From contig NZ_FNDR01000005.1 in the NCBI RefSeq assembly GCF_900099805.1, positions 248,001 through 312,000 of the forward strand: a stretch of 64,000 bases of DNA, given 5' to 3'. Source of the DNA: Variovorax sp. OV700. Its GTDB lineage: Bacteria > Pseudomonadota > Gammaproteobacteria > Burkholderiales > Burkholderiaceae_C. This document shows, in pieces, positions 1 through 7,821 of the stretch. Each line of letters opens with the position of its first letter. The first letter of the stretch is position 1. A program made the translations under genes and the position numbers. A model generated the notes under the pieces. It was not told the DNA's origin. It saw only the letters and a list, made by a program, of their open reading frames with translations, and made no database searches.

Positions 1-124
1 ACTGGGCGGCGAGCGCCACCTTGCCCGTGACCTTGCCGGTCGCCGGATTGGTGACGTCCTGCGTGCGGGTGGAGCTACCGGCGGCGTGCTGGCCGCCGAT
101 GAAATGGGCAATCTGCTGGGTCAT
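1..124 (-). CDS. mmsA: Methylmalonate-semialdehyde dehydrogenase-like aldehyde dehydrogenase, N-terminal fragment
   Basis: The minus strand opens with ATG at 124-122 and reads in frame to the window edge, giving 41 residues beginning MTQQIAHFIGGQHAAG and continuing through DVTNPATGKV. The FIGG...DVxNPATG pattern is the typical N-terminus of CoA-acylating methylmalonate-semialdehyde dehydrogenases, which turn (methyl)malonate semialdehyde into propionyl- or acetyl-CoA. The rest of the gene lies outside the window. It is transcribed divergently from the LysR gene at 229, which is its probable regulator. A complete second homologue lies at 21568-23091, so the genome has at least two. Another CoA-independent aldehyde dehydrogenase of the same superfamily cannot be excluded from 41 residues. 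Confidence 0.72.
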   Translation of the reverse strand, partial: MTQQIAHFIGGQHAAGSSTRTQDVTNPATGKVTGKVALAAQ

Positions 125-201
125 GGATACCGCCAAGAGTGAAGTGATGCGACAGTCTAGGAAAGGGAGGGCCGCCTGCCTAGACTCGAAACTTGAACTG
201 T

Positions 202-221
202 TTGTTCGCTATGGTGAACAA
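202..221. promoter_or_regulatory. Inverted repeat, candidate LysR operator
   Basis: TTGTTC at 202-207 and GAACAA at 216-221 form a perfect 6-bp inverted repeat with an 8-bp spacer. It sits between the divergent mmsA-like gene and the LysR gene, just upstream of the ATG at 229. The position and dyad symmetry fit an autoregulatory LysR binding site. This is an inference from symmetry and location only. Confidence 0.4.
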
Positions 222-228
222 TGCATCT

Positions 229-1173
229 ATGGATTTGCAAAAAGCAGAGTCTCTCTGGGCGCACCTGCACTGGCTGATCGTGCTCGGCCAGCAGGGCAGC
301 TACACCGCCGCCGCGGCGCGCCTGGGCGTGAGCAAGGCCGCCATGAGCCAGCGCATTGCCGAGCTCGAACGGGCGGTGGGTGTCACTCTCGTGCGCCGCA
401 CCACCCGCAGCATGCGGCTGACCGAGGCCGGGCAGCAACTGGTCGACCAGACCCGCGAACCCTTCGAGCAGATCGCCCACAGTTTCCTGCAGGCGCAGGA
501 CCATGCGGGCGAACCGCGCGGCCTGGTCCGGGTCACTGCGCCGGTGGCGCTGGGGCGGCAGCAGTTGCTGCCAAGGCTGGCGGACTTTCTGCTGGCGCAT
601 CCGTCGATCCGCGTCGAGATGGAGCTCTCCGACCGGCTGAGTTCGCTCGCGACGGAGGGCTTCGACCTGGCGGTGCGGCACGCGGCTTCACCGCCCGACA
701 CGCACGTGGCTTGGCGGCTGTGCGACACCCGATCGGTGCTGGTGGCCAGCCGTGCTTACCTGCGCCGCAAGGGCACGCCGCTGGCTCCGCCCATGCTGGC
801 CGACCACGACTGCCTGCACTATCCGCGCGGGCAGGAAACCAACGTCTGGTCGTTCGAGCATCGCACGGGCCGCACGCGCCTTGGGGAGCGGGTCACCGTG
901 CCCATTGCCGGCCCGCTGGCGGCCAACAACAGCGAAGCATTGCGCGATGCGGCCCAGGCCGGGCTGGGCATTGCGCTGCTGCCCGATTTCAGCGCCCAGT
1001 CGGCGCTGCAGGCGGGCAAGCTGGTCGAGGTGCTGCCCGACTGGCAGCCGACGGGCGCGTTCGCGGACCAGATCTACGCCATACGCCCATACTCGCTGCA
1101 CATACCGCGCGCGGTGAATCTGTTCGTAAGCCACCTGAGGGAAACTCTCAAGGCCGGATTCCAGCTGCCCTGA
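229..1173 (+). CDS. LysR-family transcriptional regulator
   Basis: About 314 residues, the normal LysR length. Residues 10-70 carry the winged helix-turn-helix (QQGSYTAAAARLGVSKAAMS, then ELERAVGVTLVRRTTRSMRLTEAG), followed by the effector-binding domain. The start is uncertain. In-frame starts also exist at 193 (TTG) and 211 (ATG), but both would place the coding region across the inverted repeat at 202-221, so 229 (MDLQKAESLW) is preferred. It is divergent from the mmsA-like gene at 124 and probably controls it, perhaps together with the FMN reductase 57 bp downstream. The ligand is unknown. Confidence 0.85.
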   Translation: MDLQKAESLWAHLHWLIVLGQQGSYTAAAARLGVSKAAMSQRIAELERAVGVTLVRRTTRSMRLTEAGQQLVDQTREPFEQIAHSFLQAQDHAGEPRGLVRVTAPVALGRQQLLPRLADFLLAHPSIRVEMELSDRLSSLATEGFDLAVRHAASPPDTHVAWRLCDTRSVLVASRAYLRRKGTPLAPPMLADHDCLHYPRGQETNVWSFEHRTGRTRLGERVTVPIAGPLAANNSEALRDAAQAGLGIALLPDFSAQSALQAGKLVEVLPDWQPTGAFADQIYAIRPYSLHIPRAVNLFVSHLRETLKAGFQLP

Positions 1174-1230
1174 CGCCACGCGCCCCCGGCCCTCTTCTTC
1201 ACGTTCAAATGATCCAGTAAAAGGAAAGCA

Positions 1231-1791
1231 ATGAGCACACTCGACATCGTCGGCCTCTGTGGCAGCCTTCGCAGCGGTTCCATCAACCGCGCGGCACTGA
1301 ACCTCGCCGGTTCGCTGATGCCTGATTCCGTGCGCATGGAGGTCGTCGAATGGCGCGAGGTGCCGCCGTTCGACGCCGACCTTCTGGCCCACGGACTTCC
1401 CGCGCCCGTGCAGGCATTGCGCGATCGGATCCGCCGCGCCGATGCGCTGCTGATTGCCACGCCCGAATACAACTTCTCGATTCCGGGCGTGTTCAAGAAC
1501 GTGATCGACTGGGTCAGCCGCGGCGAAGACCAGCCCTTCGCGAACAAGCCCGTGGCCATTCTTTCGGCCACGCCGGGCCCGCTGGGCGGCGCACGCGTTC
1601 AGTACGATTTGCGCCGCGTGATGCTGTTCGTGAATGCGATGGTGCTGGTCAAGCCCGAGATCTTCATCGGCGGCGCGGGCGGCAAGTTCGATGCGGAAGG
1701 CAACTGCACCGATGAGACCACCCGCAAGTTCGTCGGCGACCAGATGAAGTCGTTCGAGAAGTGGATCGGCTCGGTGAAGCGGATGGCCTGA
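1231..1791 (+). CDS. NAD(P)H-dependent FMN reductase (flavodoxin-like fold)
   Basis: This 186-residue protein is the usual size for the NADPH-dependent FMN reductase/ChrR-type quinone reductase family, cytosolic flavoproteins that reduce FMN, quinones or other acceptors. The N-terminal phosphate-binding loop GSLRSGSINRAAL (residues 11-23) and the central PEYNFSIPGVFKNVIDW segment are both hallmarks. The ATG follows an AAAGGAAAGCA ribosome-binding site. It lies just downstream of a LysR gene on the same strand and ends 12 bp before a convergent second LysR gene. The natural acceptor cannot be told from sequence. Confidence 0.88.
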   Translation: MSTLDIVGLCGSLRSGSINRAALNLAGSLMPDSVRMEVVEWREVPPFDADLLAHGLPAPVQALRDRIRRADALLIATPEYNFSIPGVFKNVIDWVSRGEDQPFANKPVAILSATPGPLGGARVQYDLRRVMLFVNAMVLVKPEIFIGGAGGKFDAEGNCTDETTRKFVGDQMKSFEKWIGSVKRMA

Positions 1792-1803
1792 CCCGGCTTC
1801 GCT

Positions 1804-2715
1804 TCAGGTTGACGATGCGAGCAGCTGCGCCACCAGCAGCTGCGCCGCAGGCGACAAGGTCTCGCCGGTCTTGGTGGCCATGAGCAGGCGGCGAACGGCC
1901 CAGGCGTCCTTGAGTCGCACCACTTTCAGATCCAGCGCGCTCACCTGCGCCTTGCAGGCCGCGAGCGGCACCACGCCAATGCCGAGGTTGGCCGCGATCA
2001 TGTGGCACATTGCATCGAAGCTGCGCACCTGCACGCGCAGGCGCATCGGAATGCCCGCCTGCTCGGCCGCGCGCGAGGTGAGTTCGAGCAGCGAGCTGCT
2101 GCGGTTCAGGCCCACGAACTCGTGCGCGAGGCAGGTCTTGAAATCCGTCCGGCGTGTGCGCGCAAGCGGGTGCTGCCTGGCGCACAGCACCACCAGCTCG
2201 TCGGTCTGGAACTGCGCGACATCGAGCCCGTAGGCCGGCGTGTTCTCGGCGAACACGCCGACGTCGGCCAGTCCGTCGACCAGGGCGCGCACGATGTCCC
2301 CGCTCAGTTGCTCCTCGACCTCGACGCGGATGTCCGGGTGCTGGCCCAGAAAGGCGGCCAGCGTGGCCGGCAGGAACTCGGTGAGCGCCGACATGTTGGC
2401 CCACAGCCGCACATGGCCGCGCACGCCACTCGAGTAGTCGCCGAGCTCGTTGCTGAACTGCTCGAAGCCCTGGAAGAGCCGCATCGCATGCTGCATCGCC
2501 ACGTGGCCGGCGGGCGTGAGAGCAATGCCTTGCGAGCTGCGTTCGAGCAGTTTCGATCCGGTTGCCGCCTCGAAGTCCGACAGTCGCCGGCTGGCCGCCG
2601 AGAGGGCCAGGTGGCACGCCTCCGCGCCCTTGGTGATGCTGCCCGACTGGGCCACGGCGCAGAAGAGGCGCAGCGTGACGAAATCGACACGTGCGGGGTT
2701 GATAAGGCTGGCCAT
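1804..2715 (-). CDS. LysR-family transcriptional regulator
   Basis: A 303-residue LysR protein with the N-terminal winged helix (AVAQSGSITKGAEACHLALS and SDFEAATGSKLLERSSQGIALTPAG) and a complete type 2 periplasmic-binding-like effector domain. It is convergent with the FMN reductase and divergent from the DUF2170/PspA operon; the 139-bp gap between them holds a near-consensus sigma-70 promoter pointing away from this gene. Whether it regulates that operon is unknown. The family is certain; the target and ligand are not. Confidence 0.88.
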   Translation of the reverse strand: MASLINPARVDFVTLRLFCAVAQSGSITKGAEACHLALSAASRRLSDFEAATGSKLLERSSQGIALTPAGHVAMQHAMRLFQGFEQFSNELGDYSSGVRGHVRLWANMSALTEFLPATLAAFLGQHPDIRVEVEEQLSGDIVRALVDGLADVGVFAENTPAYGLDVAQFQTDELVVLCARQHPLARTRRTDFKTCLAHEFVGLNRSSSLLELTSRAAEQAGIPMRLRVQVRSFDAMCHMIAANLGIGVVPLAACKAQVSALDLKVVRLKDAWAVRRLLMATKTGETLSPAAQLLVAQLLASST

Positions 2716-2773
2716 CGCCGGATTCTAGAGATCGCGCGAGCGCCGAAAGCCATGGGGATAGGCCAAAAGATTT

Positions 2774-2802
2774 TTGACATGTTATGTCGGTAGGCCTATA
2801 GT
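2774..2802 (+). promoter_or_regulatory. Near-consensus sigma-70 promoter of the DUF2170-PspA-flotillin-ATPase operon
   Basis: TTGACA at 2774-2779 and TATAGT at 2797-2802 are separated by exactly 17 bp, close to the ideal sigma-70 promoter. It points to the DUF2170 gene 52 bp downstream. Classical psp operons depend on sigma-54; no -24/-12 GG-N10-GC element was noticed here, which suggests steady housekeeping transcription. The -35 hexamer also supplies an in-frame TTG, so a longer reading frame from 2774 should not be taken as the gene start. Confidence 0.75.
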
Positions 2803-2854
2803 GAGCTCATCGAAGCATCGTTCGCTTCCGTCGGTATCAACTCCAAGGAGAGGT

Positions 2855-3271
2855 ATGCAATCACTGCTCGATCAACTGAAGGGACTGGACGTCCTGGCCG
2901 GCGCCGCGATGGGCGGGCTGGCCGTGCAGTTGCAGCCGATTCCGGGCCAGACGCCCGTGATCCAGGTGAGCATCGAAGGCCGTGACGAGCTGCCCATCTT
3001 CATCACCAGTTCGGACATGCAGGTCATCTGCATCTGCTATCTCTGGACGGAGGAAGAAGTGAAGGCCGAGCGCCGCACCGAACTGCTCGAATCGCTGCTC
3101 GACCTGAACCCTTCGGTGCCGCTATCGTCCTTCGGCCGGGTTGATGGCCGCTACGTTCTCACCGGCGCGCTCGGGCGCAATGCAGGCGTGGAAGACGTCG
3201 CACGCGAAGTGGCGGTACTCAGCGACAACGCGCTCGATGCGCTGGACGCCCTGTCGGAATTCCTGAACTAA
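2855..3271 (+). CDS. DUF2170 (YjfI-like) protein
   Basis: A 138-residue soluble protein starting at ATG 2855, directly behind the ribosome-binding site CCAAGGAGAGGT. The second half (PLSSFGRVDGRYVLTGALG, then a DNALDALD-containing C-terminus) matches my recollection of the DUF2170 family, whose E. coli member YjfI is encoded next to the PspA-like YjfJ. The same pairing is seen here, with 15 bp to the pspA-like gene. The molecular function of the family is unknown. It is the first gene of a nine-gene operon ending at 14579. Confidence 0.8.
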   Translation: MQSLLDQLKGLDVLAGAAMGGLAVQLQPIPGQTPVIQVSIEGRDELPIFITSSDMQVICICYLWTEEEVKAERRTELLESLLDLNPSVPLSSFGRVDGRYVLTGALGRNAGVEDVAREVAVLSDNALDALDALSEFLN

Positions 3272-3286
3272 GAAGCGGAGATCATC

Positions 3287-4000
3287 ATGACGGTCATCAA
3301 GAAGCTGGTCACCTTGCTGCGCGGCAGTGCCCGCGAAATCGGCGAGAGCGTGGTCGACAGCAATGCCACGCGCATCTACGAGCAGGAAATCATCGATGCC
3401 AAGCACAGCATCGAAAAGGCCAAGGGCGATCTCACTGGCGTCATGGCCAAGGAGATGCAATCGGCCCGCGAAATCGAACGCCTCAAGAACGAAGTCACGC
3501 GTTACGAAGGCCTGGCACTCGAGGCGCTCAACAAAACGCAGGAAGGCCTGGCGCTCGACGTCGCGGCCAAGGTCGGCACAGTCGAAAAAGAACTTGAGGA
3601 GCAGGCCAAGGCGCATGCCTCCTACGCGCTGCAGGTGTCCAAGCTCAAGGACCTCATCAAGACGGCCGAAGCGCGCATTCGCGAGCATGAACGCGAGATC
3701 GGCATCGCCAAGACGACCGAGAGCGTCTACCGCGCCACGCAGTCGATCTCCGAGAACATCGGCGCGGGCGGGTCGCGCCTGTCCAATGCGCGTGAATCGC
3801 TCGAGCGCATCCGCAAGCGGCACGAAGACCTGGCCGACCGGATGGCCGCGGGCCAGGCGCTCGAAAACGAACTCGGCCACAGCGCGCTCGAGAAGAAGCT
3901 GGCGGCGGCGGGCATCGGCAGCGATGTCGACCGTACCGGCAAGGTGATGGAACGCATCCGCGCCCGCCAGGCCAAGCCGACGGAGCCCCGCGCCCAATGA
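3287..4000 (+). CDS. PspA/IM30 family membrane-associated protein (YjfJ type)
   Basis: A 237-residue, almost wholly alpha-helical protein of PspA/IM30 size. It starts with a short amphipathic segment (MTVIKKLVTLLRGSAREI) and continues as a long coiled coil rich in E, K, A and R, with no transmembrane segment. PspA/IM30 proteins are ESCRT-III relatives that coat and stabilise the inner membrane. The neighbouring DUF2170 gene points to the YjfJ subgroup rather than the stress-induced PspA of the pspABC operon, and no PspB, PspC or PspF gene is present. Its stop overlaps the next start by 4 bp (ATGA), so translation is coupled. Confidence 0.88.
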   Translation: MTVIKKLVTLLRGSAREIGESVVDSNATRIYEQEIIDAKHSIEKAKGDLTGVMAKEMQSAREIERLKNEVTRYEGLALEALNKTQEGLALDVAAKVGTVEKELEEQAKAHASYALQVSKLKDLIKTAEARIREHEREIGIAKTTESVYRATQSISENIGAGGSRLSNARESLERIRKRHEDLADRMAAGQALENELGHSALEKKLAAAGIGSDVDRTGKVMERIRARQAKPTEPRAQ

Positions 4001-4359
4001 CCGTGCGGGTCAAGCCGGTTCGCTGGCAAGGCTCGGACGAGGCGATACGCGCTGTTCAGGTGGCGTTCGACGTGGAAGAGGCCGTGCTGGAGGCGGTGCG
4101 CACGGCGGCCTTCGAGCAGCACGTGTCCACCTCCGACCAGATCCGGCAGGTGCTGGGGCTCGCGACAACGGCCAAACCCAAGCGGCCGCGGCTGACGGTG
4201 TCGTTGAATGCGGCAGACTACGAGTTTCTTGCGGCGAGATATGGGCTCGCCCCGGACGACCGCCTGGCCATCAAGGAGAGGGCCACGCGCGATCTGATTG
4301 CTTTTGCAAGTGGTGGAAAGAAAAAGGGCACTGGCGCAGCGAAGCCGGGCCGAAGATAA
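3997..4359 (+). CDS. Small basic protein of unknown function in the PspA operon
   Basis: A 120-residue soluble protein translated from an ATGA overlap with the pspA-like gene. I do not recognise a family. The middle (residues 25-75) is predicted helical and the C-terminus is a basic tail rich in G, K and R (GGKKKGTGAAKPGRR). Short helical segments around a beta-like strand (RLTVSLN) faintly recall ribbon-helix-helix DNA-binding proteins, but there is not enough to call it. Coupling to PspA and the intact reading frame argue that it is a real gene. Confidence 0.7.
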   Translation: MTVRVKPVRWQGSDEAIRAVQVAFDVEEAVLEAVRTAAFEQHVSTSDQIRQVLGLATTAKPKRPRLTVSLNAADYEFLAARYGLAPDDRLAIKERATRDLIAFASGGKKKGTGAAKPGRR

Positions 4360-4386
4360 AAACACAACCCGCACGCGGGAGGGTCA

Positions 4387-5031
4387 ATGGGAAATTTCAT
4401 GGATGCGGTGACGGGGTACCCCACCGCGATCTACACGGTGCTGCTGGGCGTCGTGGTGATCTACTGGGTGCTTGCCGTGGCCGGCATGGTCGACATCGAG
4501 CACAGCGGCATCGATGTCGATGTGCAGACCCATGCCGATGGCGACACCAGCGACGTGGGGCAGCTCGCGAGCTATGTCGTTGCGTTCGGCCTCAATGGCG
4601 TGCCGTTCTCGGTGGCGGTGAGCTTGCTGGTGCTGGTGTCGTGGACGCTGTCCTGCCTTGGCGGAGAGTGGCTGCTGCCGCTGGTGCCCACGCTGCCGCT
4701 CAAGCTCTTGGCCGGCACGGTGCTGCTGGTCGCGAGCGCCGCCATCGCCATACCCGTGACGGCCGTGGCCATCCGCCCCCTGCGCGGCTTGTTCGTGAGT
4801 CACACAGCCGTGAGCAATGCGGCACTGGTCGGGCAGGCCTGCCGCGTCGTCACCGGCGTGGTGAACGAGAAAGACGGTCGTGCCGAAGTGGCCCGCCGCG
4901 GTGCCAGCCTGAACATCCGCGTCTGGGCGCCGACGCCCAACAGCCTGACGCGCGGATCGCACGCGCTGATTCTCGAATACGACGAGGTGGCCGGCCGCTA
5001 CCTCATCGCGGCGCACGACGACGCCGTCTGA
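4387..5031 (+). CDS. YqiJ-like membrane protein with C-terminal OB-fold (NfeD-like) domain
   Basis: A 214-residue protein with about three hydrophobic helices (near residues 12-34, 72-92 and 103-128) and a C-terminal soluble beta-rich domain (residues 140-212, including GQACRVVTGVVNEKDGRAEV). This architecture is that of YqiJ/NfeD proteins, which are encoded beside flotillins. The next gene, 52 bp downstream, is indeed a YqiK-type flotillin, so the two probably form one inner-membrane complex. An acidic loop between helices 1 and 2 (residues 36-62, rich in D, H and G) is notable. The family is well supported by context; the biochemical role is unknown. Confidence 0.82.
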   Translation: MGNFMDAVTGYPTAIYTVLLGVVVIYWVLAVAGMVDIEHSGIDVDVQTHADGDTSDVGQLASYVVAFGLNGVPFSVAVSLLVLVSWTLSCLGGEWLLPLVPTLPLKLLAGTVLLVASAAIAIPVTAVAIRPLRGLFVSHTAVSNAALVGQACRVVTGVVNEKDGRAEVARRGASLNIRVWAPTPNSLTRGSHALILEYDEVAGRYLIAAHDDAV

Positions 5032-5083
5032 GCGCGGCCTACCCGATCAACTGTTTCGCTCTCAAAGCATCTCTGGAGAAAAA

Positions 5084-7252
5084 ATGGAGCCCATCCTCTT
5101 TGCCGTGGCCATCCTGGCCGTCGTCATCCTCGGCCTGTTCGCGATGTTCGCAAAGTTCTATCGAAAGATCGAACAGGGCCACGCGCTCATCGTGAACACG
5201 CTGCGCGCCGAGCCCGACGTCACCTTCACGGGGCGGATGGTCTACCCGATCATCCACAAGGCCGAACTGATGGACATCTCGGTCAAGACCATCGAGATCG
5301 ACCGCTCCGGCAACGAGGGCCTCATCTGCCGCGACAACATCCGCGCGGACATCAAGGTGAAGTTCTTCGTGCGCGTCAACAAGACTGCGGACGACGTGCT
5401 CAAGGTGGCGCAAGGCATCGGCTGCGCGCGGGCGTCGAACCATGAAACGCTCGAGGAGCTGTTCTCGGCCAAGTTCTCCGAAGCGCTCAAGACCGTCGGC
5501 AAGTCGATGGATTTTGTCGACCTGTACCAGGCGCGCGACGGCTTTCGCGACCAGATCATCAGCCAGATCGGCAACGACCTCTCGGGCTACGTGCTCGAAG
5601 ACGCGGCCATCGACTACCTCGAGCAAACGCCGCTGTCGGAGCTCGACACCAACAACATCCTCGATGCGCAGGGCATCAAGAAGATCACCGAGTTGACGGC
5701 GGTCGAGCATGTGCGCACCAACGAGCTGCGCCGCAACGAGGAAATGCAGATCAAGAAGAAGAACGTCGAAACGCAGGAAGCGTTGCTCGAGCTCGAGCGC
5801 CAGCAGGCCGATGCCACCGCGCGCCAGCAGCGCGAAATTGCCAGCGTGCGCGCCCGCGAAGAGGCCGAAACCGCCAAGATCCAGGCTGAAGAGCGCACCA
5901 AGTCGGAAACTGCACGCCTCGTCTCCGAGCAATCCATCTCGGTGCAGCAGGAGAACGTGCAGCGTGAGAAGGAAGTGGCCGAGAACAACCGCAAGCGCGC
6001 GGTGGCCATCGAGGAAGAAAAAGTCACGCGCGCCCGCGATCTCGAAATTGTCGACCGCGAGAAGGAAGTGACGCTGCAGCGCATCGAGAAGGACAAGGCC
6101 GTCGAAGTGCAGAAAAAGGCCATTGCCGACGTGATCCGGGAGCGCATCGTGGTCGAGCGCACCGTCGCCGAGCAGGAAGAAGCCATCAAGGAACTGCGCG
6201 TGGTGGCCGAGGCGGAGCGCACCAAGAAGTCGGTCGTGATCATGGCCGAGGGCCAGGCCGACGAGAAGATGGTGATCGACGTGAAAGCGGCCGAAACGCA
6301 GGAAAAGCGCGCGCGCCACAAGGCGGCAGAAGAACTCACGCTGGCCGATGCCAAGCTGAAGGTGGCCGAGCGCGATGCCGAGTCGAAGAAGCGCGAAGCC
6401 GAAGGCATGGAGGCCCTCTCCGCCGCACCGGGCCTGGCCGCCGCCAAGGTCGAGATCGCCACCGCGCAAGCCCGGCTCGCCACCTTCGAGGCCGAAGCCT
6501 CGGGCAAGGAAAAGCTGGGTCTTGCGGATGTGCACGTTCGTCAGGCCGATGCGGACGCCATCCTCAAGGCTGGGCAGGCCGATGCACAAGTGATCGAAGC
6601 GCGGTCGCAGGCCGAAGCCGCCGGCATGCGCGCCAAGTTCGACGCCGAGGCCTCGGGCAAGGAAAAGCTCGGCTTGGCCGAAGTGAACGTGCGCACAGCC
6701 GATGCCGAAGCCACCCTGAAGGCGGGCCAGGCCGATGCGCAGGTGATCGAAGCCCGCTTCAGCGCCGAGGCAAAGGGGCTGCATGAAAAGTTCGAAGCCA
6801 TGAAGGCGATGAGCCCGGACACGCGGGACCACGAGGAGTTCCGCATGCGCCTCGAAAAGTCGCACGCCGAAACCATGAAGGGCATCGACGCGCAGACCTC
6901 CATCGCGAAGGAGCAGGCCGAGGTGCTGGGCACCGCGCTGGCCAATGCCAAGATCGACATCGTGGGCGGGCAGGGCGATTACTTCGACAGCTTCGTGCGC
7001 TCGCTTTCCGTGGGCAAGGGCATCGATGGCGTCATCTCCAAGAGCAACACGCTGAAGGTCGCCTTCAAGGACCAGCTGTCTGGTGACCGCGACGTGGTGA
7101 AAGACCTGCGCGAGCTTGTCGGCGCACTTGGCACCTCGTCTGGCGAGATGCAAAACCTCAGCGTTGCCGCGCTGATGAGCCGCATCAGCAGCGACGGAAG
7201 CGAAAGCCAGAAGACCGCGCTCCACAACCTGATCTCCACCTTCCGCAACTGA
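5084..7252 (+). CDS. Flotillin (YqiK-type, SPFH/Band 7 domain)
   Basis: A 722-residue flotillin, longer than typical YqiK as I recall it. It has one N-terminal membrane anchor (residues 4-25), an SPFH/Band 7 domain (about 27-190) and a very long charged coiled coil (about 200-600) rich in E, A, K and R, then a globular C-terminus. Flotillins organise ordered membrane microdomains and oligomerise through the coiled coil. Residues 471-521 and 522-572 are a near-identical tandem duplication of 51 residues, which lengthens the tail. It sits between the YqiJ-like gene and a zinc-ribbon gene, 11 bp before the latter. Confidence 0.92.
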   Translation: MEPILFAVAILAVVILGLFAMFAKFYRKIEQGHALIVNTLRAEPDVTFTGRMVYPIIHKAELMDISVKTIEIDRSGNEGLICRDNIRADIKVKFFVRVNKTADDVLKVAQGIGCARASNHETLEELFSAKFSEALKTVGKSMDFVDLYQARDGFRDQIISQIGNDLSGYVLEDAAIDYLEQTPLSELDTNNILDAQGIKKITELTAVEHVRTNELRRNEEMQIKKKNVETQEALLELERQQADATARQQREIASVRAREEAETAKIQAEERTKSETARLVSEQSISVQQENVQREKEVAENNRKRAVAIEEEKVTRARDLEIVDREKEVTLQRIEKDKAVEVQKKAIADVIRERIVVERTVAEQEEAIKELRVVAEAERTKKSVVIMAEGQADEKMVIDVKAAETQEKRARHKAAEELTLADAKLKVAERDAESKKREAEGMEALSAAPGLAAAKVEIATAQARLATFEAEASGKEKLGLADVHVRQADADAILKAGQADAQVIEARSQAEAAGMRAKFDAEASGKEKLGLAEVNVRTADAEATLKAGQADAQVIEARFSAEAKGLHEKFEAMKAMSPDTRDHEEFRMRLEKSHAETMKGIDAQTSIAKEQAEVLGTALANAKIDIVGGQGDYFDSFVRSLSVGKGIDGVISKSNTLKVAFKDQLSGDRDVVKDLRELVGALGTSSGEMQNLSVAALMSRISSDGSESQKTALHNLISTFRN
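6494..6799 (+). repeat. Tandem 153-bp in-frame duplication inside the flotillin gene
   Basis: Two adjacent 153-bp units, 6494-6646 and 6647-6799, encode 51 residues each. Both begin EASGKEKLGLA, share LKAGQADAQVIEAR, and end in a KFDA/KFEA motif. Differences are mostly conservative (D/E, Q/T, S/F). The exact multiple-of-three length preserves the coiled-coil frame, which points to an internal duplication under selection for protein function. Confidence 0.9.
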
Positions 7253-7263
7253 GTGGGCGCGCG

Positions 7264-7809
7264 ATGAATCCGAACCTGAAATGCGGTTGCTCCGCACACG
7301 CCCCCATGCAAGCCGTGGCATTGGCCGAAGCGCTGCTGGCGGTGCACTGCACCGACTGCGGCGGCATGGTCATGGACATGGACGACTGGCGCGCCTGGAA
7401 GGCGGCCGATCTCGCGCGAAATCCCCATCCGGTCGACGATGAGGTCATCGAGGTGTTCGACGCCGCAGCCGTGCGGCCCTGCCCGGAATGCGACCGGCTC
7501 ATGCAGCGCCTGCGCGTGAGTGCCGGACCCGACTTTCGCATCGACCGCTGCATCGCATGCCAGAACCTCTGGTTCGACCAGGGCGAATGGCGTGCCCTGG
7601 TGAGCCGCGGATTGGCTGGCCGGCTGGACGAATTGCTGTCCGACGGCTGGCAGCGACGCCTCCAGACCGAAGAAGTGCGCGAGGTGCGGCTTGCCGCACT
7701 GCGCCGCCGCTACGGCAATGACTGCATCGACGAGCTGGACCGCATCCGCGCCTGGCTCGACACCCAGCCCCACCGCGACGAATTGCTCGCATTGCTGCGC
7801 GCGGACTGA
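7264..7809 (+). CDS. Zinc-ribbon protein (zf-TFIIB-like)
   Basis: A 181-residue protein with two zinc-binding knots. The first has C7, C9, C29 and C32; the second has CPEC (C73, C76) and CIAC (C96, C99), followed by LWFDQGEW, the signature of the zf-TFIIB domain family. The C-terminal 70 residues are helical and charged. Proteins of this type are small zinc-binding modules, not true transcription factors; none has a settled role. It lies 11 bp after the flotillin gene and 12 bp before the giant ATPase gene, so it is probably an adaptor in the same complex. Confidence 0.82.
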   Translation: MNPNLKCGCSAHAPMQAVALAEALLAVHCTDCGGMVMDMDDWRAWKAADLARNPHPVDDEVIEVFDAAAVRPCPECDRLMQRLRVSAGPDFRIDRCIACQNLWFDQGEWRALVSRGLAGRLDELLSDGWQRRLQTEEVREVRLAALRRRYGNDCIDELDRIRAWLDTQPHRDELLALLRAD

Positions 7810-7821
7810 CCGCGCCGATCT

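Noticed and set aside
2774..2854. An in-frame TTG upstream of the DUF2170 gene that would add 27 residues.
   Set aside because: The TTG is the -35 box of the promoter, and a strong ribosome-binding site precedes ATG 2855.
4366..4382. A CCCGC/GCGGG hairpin next to the ribosome-binding site of the YqiJ-like gene, considered as a translation switch.
   Set aside because: The loop would be only about 2 nt, so the hairpin is unlikely to form as drawn.
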